Assembly: GCF_039793925.1 (NCBI RefSeq)
Contig: NZ_JBAMME010000370.1
Coordinates: 8,614 to 72,613, forward strand
DNA from: Thermogutta sp039793925
GTDB lineage: Bacteria > Planctomycetota > Planctomycetia > Pirellulales > Thermoguttaceae
Direction: 5' to 3'
Length of the DNA: 64,000 nucleotides
Position numbers and translations under genes: made by a program. Position 1 is the stretch's first letter. Every line of letters starts with the position of its first letter. Below the pieces are notes generated by a model. The model made no database searches and had not been told where the DNA came from. It saw only the letters and a program-made list of their open reading frames with translations. Below, piece after piece: positions 43,854 to 52,345 of the stretch.

Positions 43854-45272
43854 ATGCGTTACAAAAGCTTCAGTTGCTTGGCCGGCTTAATGCTGGCGTT
43901 ACATGTTGCGAATGGCATAGCGCTAGGGCAAGAAAGTCCTCATCGCGGACGGTATAACGTTCTATTTATAATTTCAGACGATCTTAATACGAATCTCTCG
44001 GCCTATCATCATCCACTCGTCAAATCACCCAATGTTGATCGTGTTGCACAATGGGGTCTGAAATTCGAGCGGGCTTACTGTCAGTTCCCGCTCTGCAATC
44101 CCAGTCGCGCATCGTTCTTGACGGGCCTGCGACCTGACCGCACACGGGTTTATGACAATAGTGTCCATTTTCGCGAGAATATTCCCGACTGCGTCACGCT
44201 TCCGGAGTTTTTCCGCAAGAAGGGCTACTTCACCGCGCGGGTGGGCAAGATTTTCCATTACGGCGTACCGACACAAATCGGCACGAGCGGCCTTGACGAC
44301 CCGCAATCGTGGGACCTCGTGGTTAATCCTCGTGGTCGGGACAAAGATGAGGAAGCTAAGATATTCAGTCTTGTTCCGGGGCAATTCGGCGGCACACTGA
44401 GCTGGCTTGCTGCCGAAGGCACGGATGAAGAACAGACGGATGGCATCGGCGCCACAGAAGCCATAAAACTGCTCGAAAAGCATCAGCACGAGCGGTTCTT
44501 TTTAGCTGTCGGGTTTTATCGGCCGCATACTCCGTATGTCGCCCCACGGAAGTACTTTGATCTTTATCCTTTAGAAAAGATTGTTGTCCCCAGTATTCCG
44601 CCAGGCTATTTCGACACTATTCCGACGCTCGCGATCACGCTGAAGAAAGAAGAAGCGGCGATGGATGACAATTTGAAGAAGCAGGCAATCCAAGCCTATT
44701 ACGCAGCGATCACCTTCATGGATGCCCAGCTTGGTCGCGTTTTAGATGCCGTAGAACGGCTCCATTTGCGGGACAGCACGATTATCGTGACGACAAGCGA
44801 TCACGGCTACCACATGCATGAACATGGCCTGTGGCAAAAACGCACCTTATTCGAGGAATCTACTCGCGTCCCCCTGCTGATTGCCGTTCCAGGTATGCAA
44901 CATGCTGGCAAGTCCACCCGGGCCATTGTCGAGATGGTTGACCTTTATCCAACCCTGGCTGAACTCTGCGGCTTCCAACCACCGGCCAATCTGGACGGCA
45001 CGAGCTTGGTTCCCATCCTCAACAACCCTGATCTTCCCGGAAAGGAAGCCGCGATCACACAGGTGACGCGCTCGGTGAAAAAGCAAATTGTCTTTGGCTA
45101 TACCGTCCGCACCGACCGCTGGCGATATACGGAATGGGATGACGGAAATCAGGGAAAGGAGCTGTATGACCACGACAACGATCCCCAAGAGATGCATAAT
45201 CTTGCCAACGACCCGCAGTATGCAGAAGTCATGGCCAAACTGAGCAAGCTTCTGCCCAAACGGCATAAATAA
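43854..45272 (+). CDS. Secreted sulfatase (iduronate-2-sulfatase-like)
   Basis: 472 residues with a signal peptide (MRYKSFSCLAGLMLALHVANGIALG). The sulfatase domain has VLFIISDDLN (metal Asp42-Asp43), PLCNPSRASFLTGLRP with Cys81 as the residue turned to formylglycine, FHYGV, GFYRPHTPYVAP and TTSDHGYHMHEHGLWQK. FARVGKIFH and the order of blocks are those of the iduronate-2-sulfatase-like subgroup, common in planctomycetes. A very strong ribosome-binding site (AAAGGAGGAGG) precedes the ATG, pointing to high expression. It probably removes sulfate from uronic-acid polysaccharides, together with the neighbouring beta-helix protein. Confidence 0.93.
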   Translation: MRYKSFSCLAGLMLALHVANGIALGQESPHRGRYNVLFIISDDLNTNLSAYHHPLVKSPNVDRVAQWGLKFERAYCQFPLCNPSRASFLTGLRPDRTRVYDNSVHFRENIPDCVTLPEFFRKKGYFTARVGKIFHYGVPTQIGTSGLDDPQSWDLVVNPRGRDKDEEAKIFSLVPGQFGGTLSWLAAEGTDEEQTDGIGATEAIKLLEKHQHERFFLAVGFYRPHTPYVAPRKYFDLYPLEKIVVPSIPPGYFDTIPTLAITLKKEEAAMDDNLKKQAIQAYYAAITFMDAQLGRVLDAVERLHLRDSTIIVTTSDHGYHMHEHGLWQKRTLFEESTRVPLLIAVPGMQHAGKSTRAIVEMVDLYPTLAELCGFQPPANLDGTSLVPILNNPDLPGKEAAITQVTRSVKKQIVFGYTVRTDRWRYTEWDDGNQGKELYDHDNDPQEMHNLANDPQYAEVMAKLSKLLPKRHK

Positions 45273-45388
45273 CCATACTCGCAGGATGATCTTCTACAAA
45301 ATAAAAGACTAAATTGCGTCATTAATTATCTTAAGATTAGTCGCCCGGAAGGCTTTGAGCGGTTTATTGTGCAGCAGAGGAGGAAGCC

Positions 45389-45796
45389 ATGAAAAAGCTC
45401 GCCGTTGGATTGATTGTTGCGGCTATCCTGTTGGGCGGTCTGATGGCGTGGAAGTCTTCCGCGCTCTCCGAGGAAAAATACTCTCATGCCGGACAGCTAC
45501 GCCATGTAGTGTTGTTCAAATTCAAAGACGGAACCTCGAAGGCCGACATTGAGAAGGTCGAAAAAGCCTTTGCTGCTCTGCCTAAGAAAATACCGCAAAT
45601 TGCCGGCTTTGAATGGGGCACGGATTGCAGCACGGAAAATCTCTCGCAAGGATTCACCCACTGCTTTATACTCACTTTTAAGAGTGAGAAAGACCGCGAC
45701 GCCTATCTCCCCCATCCTGAGCACCGGGCGTTTGCCAAAATGGTGGGTCCGTACCTCGATAAGGTGCTTGTGATTGATTACATCGTGCGAGAATAA
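45389..45796 (+). CDS. Exported Dabb (stress-responsive alpha/beta barrel) protein
   Basis: 135 residues. A signal or anchor helix is at about 4-22 (LAVGLIVAAILLGGLMAW). The remaining 95 residues are one Dabb domain: LRHVVLFKFKDGTSKADIEKVEKAF at the start, FEWGTDCSTENLSQGFTHCFILTFKSEKDRDAYLPHPEH in the middle, and the closing VLVIDY. Dabb proteins dimerise into ferredoxin-like barrels; roles range from polyketide cyclisation to stress responses. The strong site AGAGGAGG precedes the ATG. It follows the sulfatase by 116 AT-rich bases and so may have its own promoter. Confidence 0.87.
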   Translation: MKKLAVGLIVAAILLGGLMAWKSSALSEEKYSHAGQLRHVVLFKFKDGTSKADIEKVEKAFAALPKKIPQIAGFEWGTDCSTENLSQGFTHCFILTFKSEKDRDAYLPHPEHRAFAKMVGPYLDKVLVIDYIVRE

Positions 45797-45857
45797 AAGG
45801 GGTTAAGCCCACGGTTGGTGGTGGGATCGAGCCGGCGCCTCGGCATGCGGGGCGGTG

Positions 45858-45875
45858 CAGTGCGGTTGCGCACTG
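45858..45875. other. Perfect hairpin between convergent genes
   Basis: CAGTGCG (45858-45864) and CGCACTG (45869-45875) with loop GTTG lie between the ends of the Dabb gene and tsaD. There is no T-run on either side, so it is a weak case for a two-way terminator. Confidence 0.3.
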
Positions 45876-45908
45876 GGGGTGGGCTGCCAACTTCACGGGC
45901 GATATGTC

Positions 45909-46955
45909 TCACCCGGAGCCGACAGGCGACGGCCTGCGAACGACCCCTGGTTCCGCGTCCAAATAGAGGTCGTCGAACATTCCCGCCTTCCATTTTTCCA
46001 CAGCGATCGCTCCCATCACAGCGTTATCGGTACAGAGTTTGAGGGGAGCAATTACTAGCTCTACGTTTCTCCGTGTTGCTTCTTCCTCCAGTCGGGTTCG
46101 CAGGCGCTTGTTGGCAGCCACACCTCCACCCACGCACAATCTCTGGAATCCCGTTATCTCCAACGCGCGAAAACTTTTGCCCACCAGACAGTCCACGACT
46201 GCTTCCTGAAAGGACGCAGCTAGGTCGGCCACCTTCTGGTCGGAAAGTTTGACCTGGGTAGGATCATGGCGTCCCGGCCCTGTGATGGCATATCGGACGG
46301 CCGTTTTCAACCCGCTGAAGCTAAAGTCAAGTGTATTTGGGTCATCCAAGAGAGCTCTTGGGAAAGCGTATTTGTGCGGGTTCCCTTTTTCCGCAGCTTT
46401 TTGAATGGACGGCCCGCCCGGGTAAGGCAATCCCAGCATGGCCGCCACTTTGTCAAAGGCCTCACCGGCTGCGTCATCAATGGTTGTTCCCATCAGCTCG
46501 AAATCCAGCGGATCCCGACAACGGTACAGGCACGTGTGTCCCCCGCTGACCACCAGGCCCACGCACGGAAACACGTCTTTCCCAGCCGCCATTCGACACG
46601 CGTAAATGTGGGCCTGAAGGTGGTTGATTCCAATGAGCGGTTTCCCCAAAGCCAACGCCAACGTCTTGGCAGCAGTGACCCCGACAAGCAGCGATCCTGC
46701 CAGGCCGGGCGTGTAAGCAACCGCCACGGCATCGATATCGGTCAGGTTAATTCCAGCCCTTTGAATGGTTTCATGGATCACAGGGAGAATTCGCTCCACA
46801 TGAGCACGGGAGGCAATTTCCGGAACCACGCCCCCGTACTGCTGATGGAGCTGATCTTGCGAGGCCACGACGGAGGCAAGCACCTGCAACTGGTCCGTCA
46901 CCAGGGCCGCCGCAGTTTCATCACAGGTCGTTTCGATTGTGAGAAAAACAGGCAT
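45909..46955 (-). CDS. tsaD: tRNA N6-adenosine threonylcarbamoyltransferase
   Basis: 348 residues. TsaD transfers the threonylcarbamoyl group to A37 of ANN-decoding tRNAs. The N-terminus has FLTIETTCDETAAAL. NHLQAHIYA carries the two metal-binding His residues, VVSGGHTCLYRC and IDDAAGEAFDKVAAMLGLPYPGGP follow, and CVGGGVAANKRLR and CTDNAVM close the family pattern. The ATG ending at 46955 fits the conserved start; one 3 codons upstream is also possible. It diverges from the helicase gene over a 162-base gap with a palindromic -10 element. Confidence 0.95.
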   Translation of the reverse strand: MPVFLTIETTCDETAAALVTDQLQVLASVVASQDQLHQQYGGVVPEIASRAHVERILPVIHETIQRAGINLTDIDAVAVAYTPGLAGSLLVGVTAAKTLALALGKPLIGINHLQAHIYACRMAAGKDVFPCVGLVVSGGHTCLYRCRDPLDFELMGTTIDDAAGEAFDKVAAMLGLPYPGGPSIQKAAEKGNPHKYAFPRALLDDPNTLDFSFSGLKTAVRYAITGPGRHDPTQVKLSDQKVADLAASFQEAVVDCLVGKSFRALEITGFQRLCVGGGVAANKRLRTRLEEEATRRNVELVIAPLKLCTDNAVMGAIAVEKWKAGMFDDLYLDAEPGVVRRPSPVGSG

Positions 46956-47001
46956 GCTCTCCATCCTACCCAGTTTATGCTCTCGTGAAGGTCAAAGTTT
47001 T

Positions 47002-47016
47002 GTATAATCATTATAC
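47002..47016. promoter_or_regulatory. Palindromic bidirectional -10 element
   Basis: GTATAAT-C-ATTATAC is a perfect palindrome that gives TATAAT on both strands (47003-47008 plus, 47010-47015 minus). It lies midway between tsaD (minus) and the helicase gene (plus). No consensus -35 is visible for either direction. A GGCCACAGTGG sequence (about 47029-47039) lies near where the minus-strand -35 should be. Confidence 0.5.
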
Positions 47017-47117
47017 TGACTCCAAGGCGGCCACAGTGGATAGCGTGGTGAGGGATCTGATTTCCTGCTCCCTGTGACGTAAGCATAAGCGCGTTCAACT
47101 GTTCACGGAGGATAACC

Positions 47118-49145
47118 ATGTCCGTGACTCGACTTGAGGATCTCATCCTGAAGCCCCTTAATCCCCAGCAGCAGGAGGCTGTGACCCACGGGGCGGATCC
47201 ACTGCTGATTGTTGCCGGGGCGGGAACCGGAAAGACGGCCACCATCGTGCATCGCGTCGCCTGGCTGGTCGCACACAACGTTCCTCCTCACACGATCATG
47301 CTCCTGACGTTCACGAGGCGTGCCGCCGAGGAGATGGTCCGTCGCGTGGAAACTATTCTCTCCAAACTTTCGGGAAGGCAACTGATAGGACATCTTGCGA
47401 CCAGAATCTGGGGCGGTACATTTCACGCCATCGGTCTGCGCTTTCTCCGGCTGTTTGGGGAAGAACTGGGACTGCCGCCCGGCTTCACCGTACTGGATCG
47501 ATCTGATGCCGAAGATTTTCTCAACGTCATTCGTACGGACCTGAAACTGGCCACCACAGACCGACGGTTCCCGAAGAAAGGAACCTGCGCCGATATCTAC
47601 AGCCGCATGGTGAACACCGGTCTTTCCTTACGCCAGGTCCTCGCGGAATTCTTCCCATGGTGCAAAGAGTGGCATGACGAACTCGACCGCCTGTTTCGCG
47701 AATACACAACCAGAAAGAAAGAGTCGGCGACTTTGGATTACGACGATCTCCTCCTTGCGTGGCTCGAACTCCTCAACAAAGAATCAGTGGGCGGCGAGAT
47801 TCGCAAACGTTTCCAGGCCGTCCTCGTGGACGAGTATCAGGATACCAACGTCATCCAGGCCAACATCCTGTATCAACTGTCTCCAAGGGGCGATGGCGTG
47901 ACCGTGGTGGGCGATGATGCCCAGGCCATTTATTCGTTCCGGGGTGCCTCAGTAAAGAACATTCTAGATTTTCCCAAACATTACCCTAACGCCCGAATCG
48001 TCACACTGGAACAGAACTATCGAAGCACGATGCCAATTCTGAAGGCAGCGAACGCCATTATCAGCCCGGCCAAAGAAAAATTCACAAAAAATCTTTGGTC
48101 AGAAAAAAGAGCTGGTGAGAAACCTTGGTTGGTCGCTGCCCTCGATGAGTATGAGCAAGCTGAATTCGTCATTCGACGTATTTTGGAACATCATAACCAG
48201 GGGACACTCCTGCGGCACCAAGCCGTGCTGTTCCGGGCATCGCACCATAGTTTGCCGTTGGAAGCCGAGTTGACCCGACGGGGGATCCCCTACCGCAAGT
48301 ACGGCGGTCTTAAGTTTCTGGAAGCCGCCCATATTAAAGACGTACTCGCGTTCCTGCGTCTGGCCGAGAATCCACGCGATCTTGTAGCCGGGATGCGGGT
48401 GCTTTGTCTCCTACCGGGAATTGGCCCCGCTAAAGCGAGGAAGCTTCTCGCAGCGTGTTGCGCGAACGGCGGGCATTTCGAGGCATGGCAAGAGACCATC
48501 CCAAGCCCCACGGTCGCTGACATCTGGCCACAGTTTGTCCAGTTAATGCTGACTCTTGCTGAGGGAAGAGCATCGCTTCCCGCTCAGCTTCATCAAATCC
48601 GGGTGTTCTATGAGCCGCTGCTCCCTGTGCTTTACGACAATCCGATTCCACGGGCCAAGGATTTAGAGCAACTGGAGCAGATTGCCAGTCGATTCAAAGA
48701 CCGTCAAACTTTCCTGGCACAGATCGCACTGGATCCTCCGAATTCCACTCAGGACTTTGCAGCCAATCCAGATTTGAACGATGATTACCTTGTCCTGAGC
48801 ACCATCCATTCGGCAAAGGGGCTGGAATGGGACGTGGTCTTCATTATTAACGCTACGGATGGCAATATTCCATCCGATATGGCCACGGGCTCACCTGAAT
48901 CGATCGAAGAAGAGCGCCGTCTGTTCTATGTCGCGGTCACCCGGGCCAAGCGCTATCTGTATGTCTGTTATCCCCAGAGTTACTACACGACTTCCTCACT
49001 TTCTTGGCAGAATTACGGGATCGCTCTCAAATCGCGATTCCTGACACCCGAGGCCACCCAGTGTTTTACGTCAGTCACGGCGCAATTGATGGGTGCGGAC
49101 GACGCTGACTTGTCCAGTCTGGCTCGAGGCAGGACGACCAACTGA
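47118..49145 (+). CDS. UvrD/Rep/PcrA-family DNA helicase
   Basis: 675 residues. A 3'-5' superfamily 1A helicase: AGAGTGKT (33-40, Walker A), LTFTRRAAEEM (motif Ia), DEYQDTN (about 238-244, motif II), VGDDAQAIYSFRGA (III), LEQNYRS (IV), LSTIHSAKGLEWDVVF (V) and FYVAVTRAKRYLYV (VI). At 675 residues it is slightly shorter than PcrA and UvrD and lacks much of their C-terminal tail. It probably works in repair or replication restart. GGAGG lies 9 bases ahead of the ATG. Confidence 0.95.
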   Translation: MSVTRLEDLILKPLNPQQQEAVTHGADPLLIVAGAGTGKTATIVHRVAWLVAHNVPPHTIMLLTFTRRAAEEMVRRVETILSKLSGRQLIGHLATRIWGGTFHAIGLRFLRLFGEELGLPPGFTVLDRSDAEDFLNVIRTDLKLATTDRRFPKKGTCADIYSRMVNTGLSLRQVLAEFFPWCKEWHDELDRLFREYTTRKKESATLDYDDLLLAWLELLNKESVGGEIRKRFQAVLVDEYQDTNVIQANILYQLSPRGDGVTVVGDDAQAIYSFRGASVKNILDFPKHYPNARIVTLEQNYRSTMPILKAANAIISPAKEKFTKNLWSEKRAGEKPWLVAALDEYEQAEFVIRRILEHHNQGTLLRHQAVLFRASHHSLPLEAELTRRGIPYRKYGGLKFLEAAHIKDVLAFLRLAENPRDLVAGMRVLCLLPGIGPAKARKLLAACCANGGHFEAWQETIPSPTVADIWPQFVQLMLTLAEGRASLPAQLHQIRVFYEPLLPVLYDNPIPRAKDLEQLEQIASRFKDRQTFLAQIALDPPNSTQDFAANPDLNDDYLVLSTIHSAKGLEWDVVFIINATDGNIPSDMATGSPESIEEERRLFYVAVTRAKRYLYVCYPQSYYTTSSLSWQNYGIALKSRFLTPEATQCFTSVTAQLMGADDADLSSLARGRTTN

Positions 49146-49358
49146 CAGTGGCTCGCATCTGTAGTGAATCAACCGCTGTAAGGGAGTGGTCGGTTATCCG
49201 GGCTTGTGGCAACTGGGTTCTTCAGCGGCACCAATCTGGGTGGCAAGGCATATGGTTGATTGCAATTCTCGCCGTTCGACGTAATGATACGCCTATTAGC
49301 CCAGGACAAGGTTTTGACAAGATTTTCGTGCGTTTCACTGACAACTGGGGAGCGCGTT

Positions 49359-50711
49359 ATGGCAGAACGGTCAGTGATTTTTCCGTTTCATGCTTCGAGT
49401 CGATGCAGTGGAGTTGGTGCCTTTCCGATGGCTGCGCTGTTGGGAGTGTTACCGATCCTTTTTGGAAGGTTGCCGGTGGTGTGGGCCGGTACTTCCGGAG
49501 GGAAGCTCTGGTTGACGACACCAGCGGTGGCGCTTCAGCAACCGCTTCGAATACGCCTGGCGGAAGGGTGTGGGTTCGACTCACAGGAGGGCGTGATACT
49601 CACGCGGGAAGGCGATACGCTGCGGCTTTTTGCCACGCTGGCCAGTGGTCCGGACAAGACTGGCGAATGTCAACAGAGGGGCTATCTCATTGTCCGCGAC
49701 GACCGGTTTGCATCAGGAACAACTGCCGTTAACCACCTTTTGCGGTGGGTTGTGGAAGATGAAGGAGAAAGCAGCGGGGAACCGCCCCCTGCGTCTGTGT
49801 TTCAATTCCGGCAAACCTCGGATACCACCGTTACGCTCTACGAAGGCGAGTTGCCTGTTTTGGCCTACAATTTCGGCCCGATCACGAATCAGAAAGTCCC
49901 CGAAAAAGATCCCCGCAGGACTCGGGCCTGCTACGTTCACCCGGTGTGGGGAGTGGATGGAGAGGTCCTGACCGACGATTTTCCCCGGGATCATTATCAT
50001 CACCACGGTATTTTCTGGACGTGGCCCCACGTGGTCATTGGCCAGGAAGAGTTTAGCCTTTGGGAAGATCGCGGAGCCCTGCGGCAACGGTTCGTCCGAT
50101 GGTTGTGCCAGGAAACACATCCCGGCGTGGCGGTGCTGGGTGTGGAAAACGCCTGGGATCTTAATGGCCAAACTATGCTCACAGAGCGAGTATGGTTCAC
50201 CGTGTATGCCCGGGGAAAAGACGACCGCGTCATTGACGTCGATCTGTTCCTCCAGCCACGCGTGCCTATCACGCTATGGGGGGCAGAAGGAAAGAGCTAC
50301 GGGGGTCTCACCATGCGGTTTCGCCCTCCCTCGGAGAAAGAGGCGTGGATCACGGTCCCGGATGGCCTCACAAAAGATGACCTTTATGAAACCCGGCTGC
50401 CGTGGGCAGACTTCACCAGTCACTTCGGTGAAACCGACCAGTTGAGTGGTGCGACGATCATGGTGGCGCCGACCCATCCGGACTATCCGCCGACGTGGTT
50501 GACCCGGCATTACGGACCTCTCTGCGTGGGTTGGCCGGGAGTTCACAGTCGTACGCTGGAGCCTCCGGAAACCGTTCATCTTCCCTATCGGCTCTGGATC
50601 CACAGGGGTAGCAGAACTGCCGAAGAAATTGCCCCTATTTATAAAGCGTATACCGCCGGGTTCGAGTGCCAGCTCGCTGAGAAACCGGTTGTCCAAAAAG
50701 TTTCGCAGTGA
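49359..50711 (+). CDS. Secreted DUF6807 (PmoA-like) protein
   Basis: 450 residues. A signal peptide (FPMAALLGVLPILFGRLPVVWA) follows a short N-terminus; the ATG at 49359 has GGGGAG 8 bases before it, while in-frame starts back to 49260 have none. DFPRDHYHHHGIFWTWPHV, the His-rich motif of this family, is at about 205-225, and CYVHPVWGVDGEVL precedes it. The fold is a beta-sandwich. The family is widespread in planctomycetes and close to carbohydrate genes; its activity is not established despite the methane-oxygenase-like name. The neighbours here are an ECF sigma factor and other sugar enzymes. Confidence 0.82.
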   Translation: MAERSVIFPFHASSRCSGVGAFPMAALLGVLPILFGRLPVVWAGTSGGKLWLTTPAVALQQPLRIRLAEGCGFDSQEGVILTREGDTLRLFATLASGPDKTGECQQRGYLIVRDDRFASGTTAVNHLLRWVVEDEGESSGEPPPASVFQFRQTSDTTVTLYEGELPVLAYNFGPITNQKVPEKDPRRTRACYVHPVWGVDGEVLTDDFPRDHYHHHGIFWTWPHVVIGQEEFSLWEDRGALRQRFVRWLCQETHPGVAVLGVENAWDLNGQTMLTERVWFTVYARGKDDRVIDVDLFLQPRVPITLWGAEGKSYGGLTMRFRPPSEKEAWITVPDGLTKDDLYETRLPWADFTSHFGETDQLSGATIMVAPTHPDYPPTWLTRHYGPLCVGWPGVHSRTLEPPETVHLPYRLWIHRGSRTAEEIAPIYKAYTAGFECQLAEKPVVQKVSQ

Positions 50712-50939
50712 AACCTTCCCGGAGAAATGCAAAGGCCTGCTAGTGGTCAGTGCTTTTGTCCGCGCACTGCGATGCAAAGTTGGGTTGGCATTCGCTCGAG
50801 CTCACACGAAATTGCTATGTACGTTGCTTTTACTGGCGGCCAATCTCCAGTCTCGTCCGATCACGCGAACGCACTGTCGTGGATTATGATTTTGATCCGC
50901 CGGAAATGGGCAACATCCGGCCTCCCGAAGCAACTGACC

Positions 50940-51575
50940 TCAGTCCACAAAGCCGGCCAACTGCTGGGCCAGCCGTTTTCTGGCGACGTGAAGCCGGCGT
51001 TTGACCGTTCCGAGGGGGACGGCCAATTCCTGACTCATTTCGCTGAGGGATTTGCCCTCGATGTAGAAGGCGTACAGGGCTTCGCGGTCCATGGGCCCTA
51101 AGCGTTCCAGTCCCTGTCGAACCGCCTCCTGGGCTTCCCGTCGGGTGACCTCGGCAAAGGGTTCCCGCCGCATGTCGCCCGATTCTTCCCATGTTCTTTC
51201 CGAGAGCGAAGAAGTGCCGTGCCGCCGGGTGACGTAATTGATCGCCAGTCGATCAGCGATTCGGCGTAACCAGCCTCCCAGAGCTTGCGGCTCTTTGAGT
51301 TGCGGGAGTTTCCGCAGGGCCTGCAAAAATACCTCCTGGCGAACTTCGTCAGCATCGGCGTCCGATTTGACGCGGCGCCGGATGGTGTCGTACACGACCT
51401 GTCCGTACATCGCGATGACGCGTTCCCAGGCTTCTTCTTCCCCTCGTTTCGCGGCTTCCACCAGCTTGCAGACGGGCGAGTCTGGGACCTCTGGTAGGGG
51501 CAGTGGCAGTTCCGCCACGAACTCGGGAGGAGTGGTTAATCGTTCGATTTCAAGCGGCTCAAGGACAGTGGCCAT
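50940..51575 (-). CDS. ECF-type RNA polymerase sigma factor
   Basis: 211 residues. Region 2 is at about 45-115 (EAWERVIAMYGQVVYDTIRRRVKSDADADEVRQEVFLQAL, PQALGGWLRRIADRLAINY) and region 4 at about 150-205 (LERLGPMDREALYAFYIEGKSLSEMSQELAVPLGTVKRRLHVARKRL). A Pro/Glu-rich N-terminal extension of some 40 residues is unusual for ECF factors but common in this phylum. The ATG ending at 51575 follows AAAGGAGG by 7 bases. No anti-sigma gene is recognisable; a 91-residue hydrophobic protein gene just upstream is the only candidate partner. Confidence 0.93.
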   Translation of the reverse strand: MATVLEPLEIERLTTPPEFVAELPLPLPEVPDSPVCKLVEAAKRGEEEAWERVIAMYGQVVYDTIRRRVKSDADADEVRQEVFLQALRKLPQLKEPQALGGWLRRIADRLAINYVTRRHGTSSLSERTWEESGDMRREPFAEVTRREAQEAVRQGLERLGPMDREALYAFYIEGKSLSEMSQELAVPLGTVKRRLHVARKRLAQQLAGFVD

Positions 51576-51725
51576 GATTCCCTCCTTTATGCAAGGCGGA
51601 CGGGAACCGTCACCCATCGGAGAGCCGACCGGCGAAAGGCGGATCGCTCCACGTCAATCCGCGTCACCGGACCGTGGGTGCTGGTTCACGTCCACCAAAT
51701 AATGGCTGTTGTCAGACGATTTCTG

Positions 51726-52001
51726 TCACGATTGTGGTGGACGCGACCAACCCCACCGGCTCTCCGGACGCTGCCAGCGTCCTTGACAAGCCGGCACCAG
51801 AGCCCAGGCGTAACATCCGGCCGCCGCGGACCTTGCCGCCAAAATAGAGGCGCGCAGAATGGCCTGGGACAAAAAGAGCGCGCAGAGTGCCAAATGCTTC
51901 ACCGTGCGAACGACATCGACGACGTGCTTCACGACGTGACGCTTCACATCGACAACACCCATCGTCTTCACCGTCGTCAGGATTCGCACGAGCTTACGCA
52001 T
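51726..52001 (-). CDS. Possible 91-residue protein upstream of ECF sigma gene
   Basis: A 91-residue frame with AGAGGTGG a few bases ahead of its ATG. The sequence repeats Val-Lys-His-Val patterns (DVKRHVVKHVVDVVRTVKHL), then has a hydrophobic segment (LALCALFLSQAILRASILAARSAAAG, about 37-62). It lies 150 bases before the sigma gene on the same strand. It could be a membrane-associated regulator of the sigma factor, but it may also be an accidental open frame; the last 25 residues look unstructured and overlap a GC hairpin. Confidence 0.42.
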   Translation of the reverse strand: MRKLVRILTTVKTMGVVDVKRHVVKHVVDVVRTVKHLALCALFLSQAILRASILAARSAAAGCYAWALVPACQGRWQRPESRWGWSRPPQS

Positions 52002-52345
52002 GATCCACCTCTGCGCGAGATTGAGAAAGGACCCACTGACTCGAATAACCAGACGCTAACGTTCAATCCGCTGCTTTGCAATCCGCGTGCCAGCGGATTT
52101 TACTTGTTTCATTTTACACAAGCAGGGCAACGAAAACCAACGCCCTTGGCATCAAGTTTTTCTGGCGGATCAGGTTCGCACACTGCCCAAAGTTTCTTCG
52201 GAAAATTATGGACACGCCAACGAGTAACAAAGTTCGCGCCGCGGCGCATCGGCTGTTACACTCGATGGACATCTAAAGAAAATTCGCGATTAACAAAATG
52301 CATCTTTTCTGATTTTCCGACGAAACATCGGTTCTCGGACCAACG
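52002..52345. other. Intergenic region with AATCCGC repeats
   Basis: 344 bases. AATCCGCTG (52065-52073) and its inverse CAGCGGATT (52091-52099) form a 9-bp hairpin, with a third AATCCGC copy at 52080-52086 in its loop. Followed by TTTAC on the plus strand, it resembles a weak terminator pointing away from any known gene. No protein gene is supported; a plus-strand open frame across this region has no recognisable content. Confidence 0.4.
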
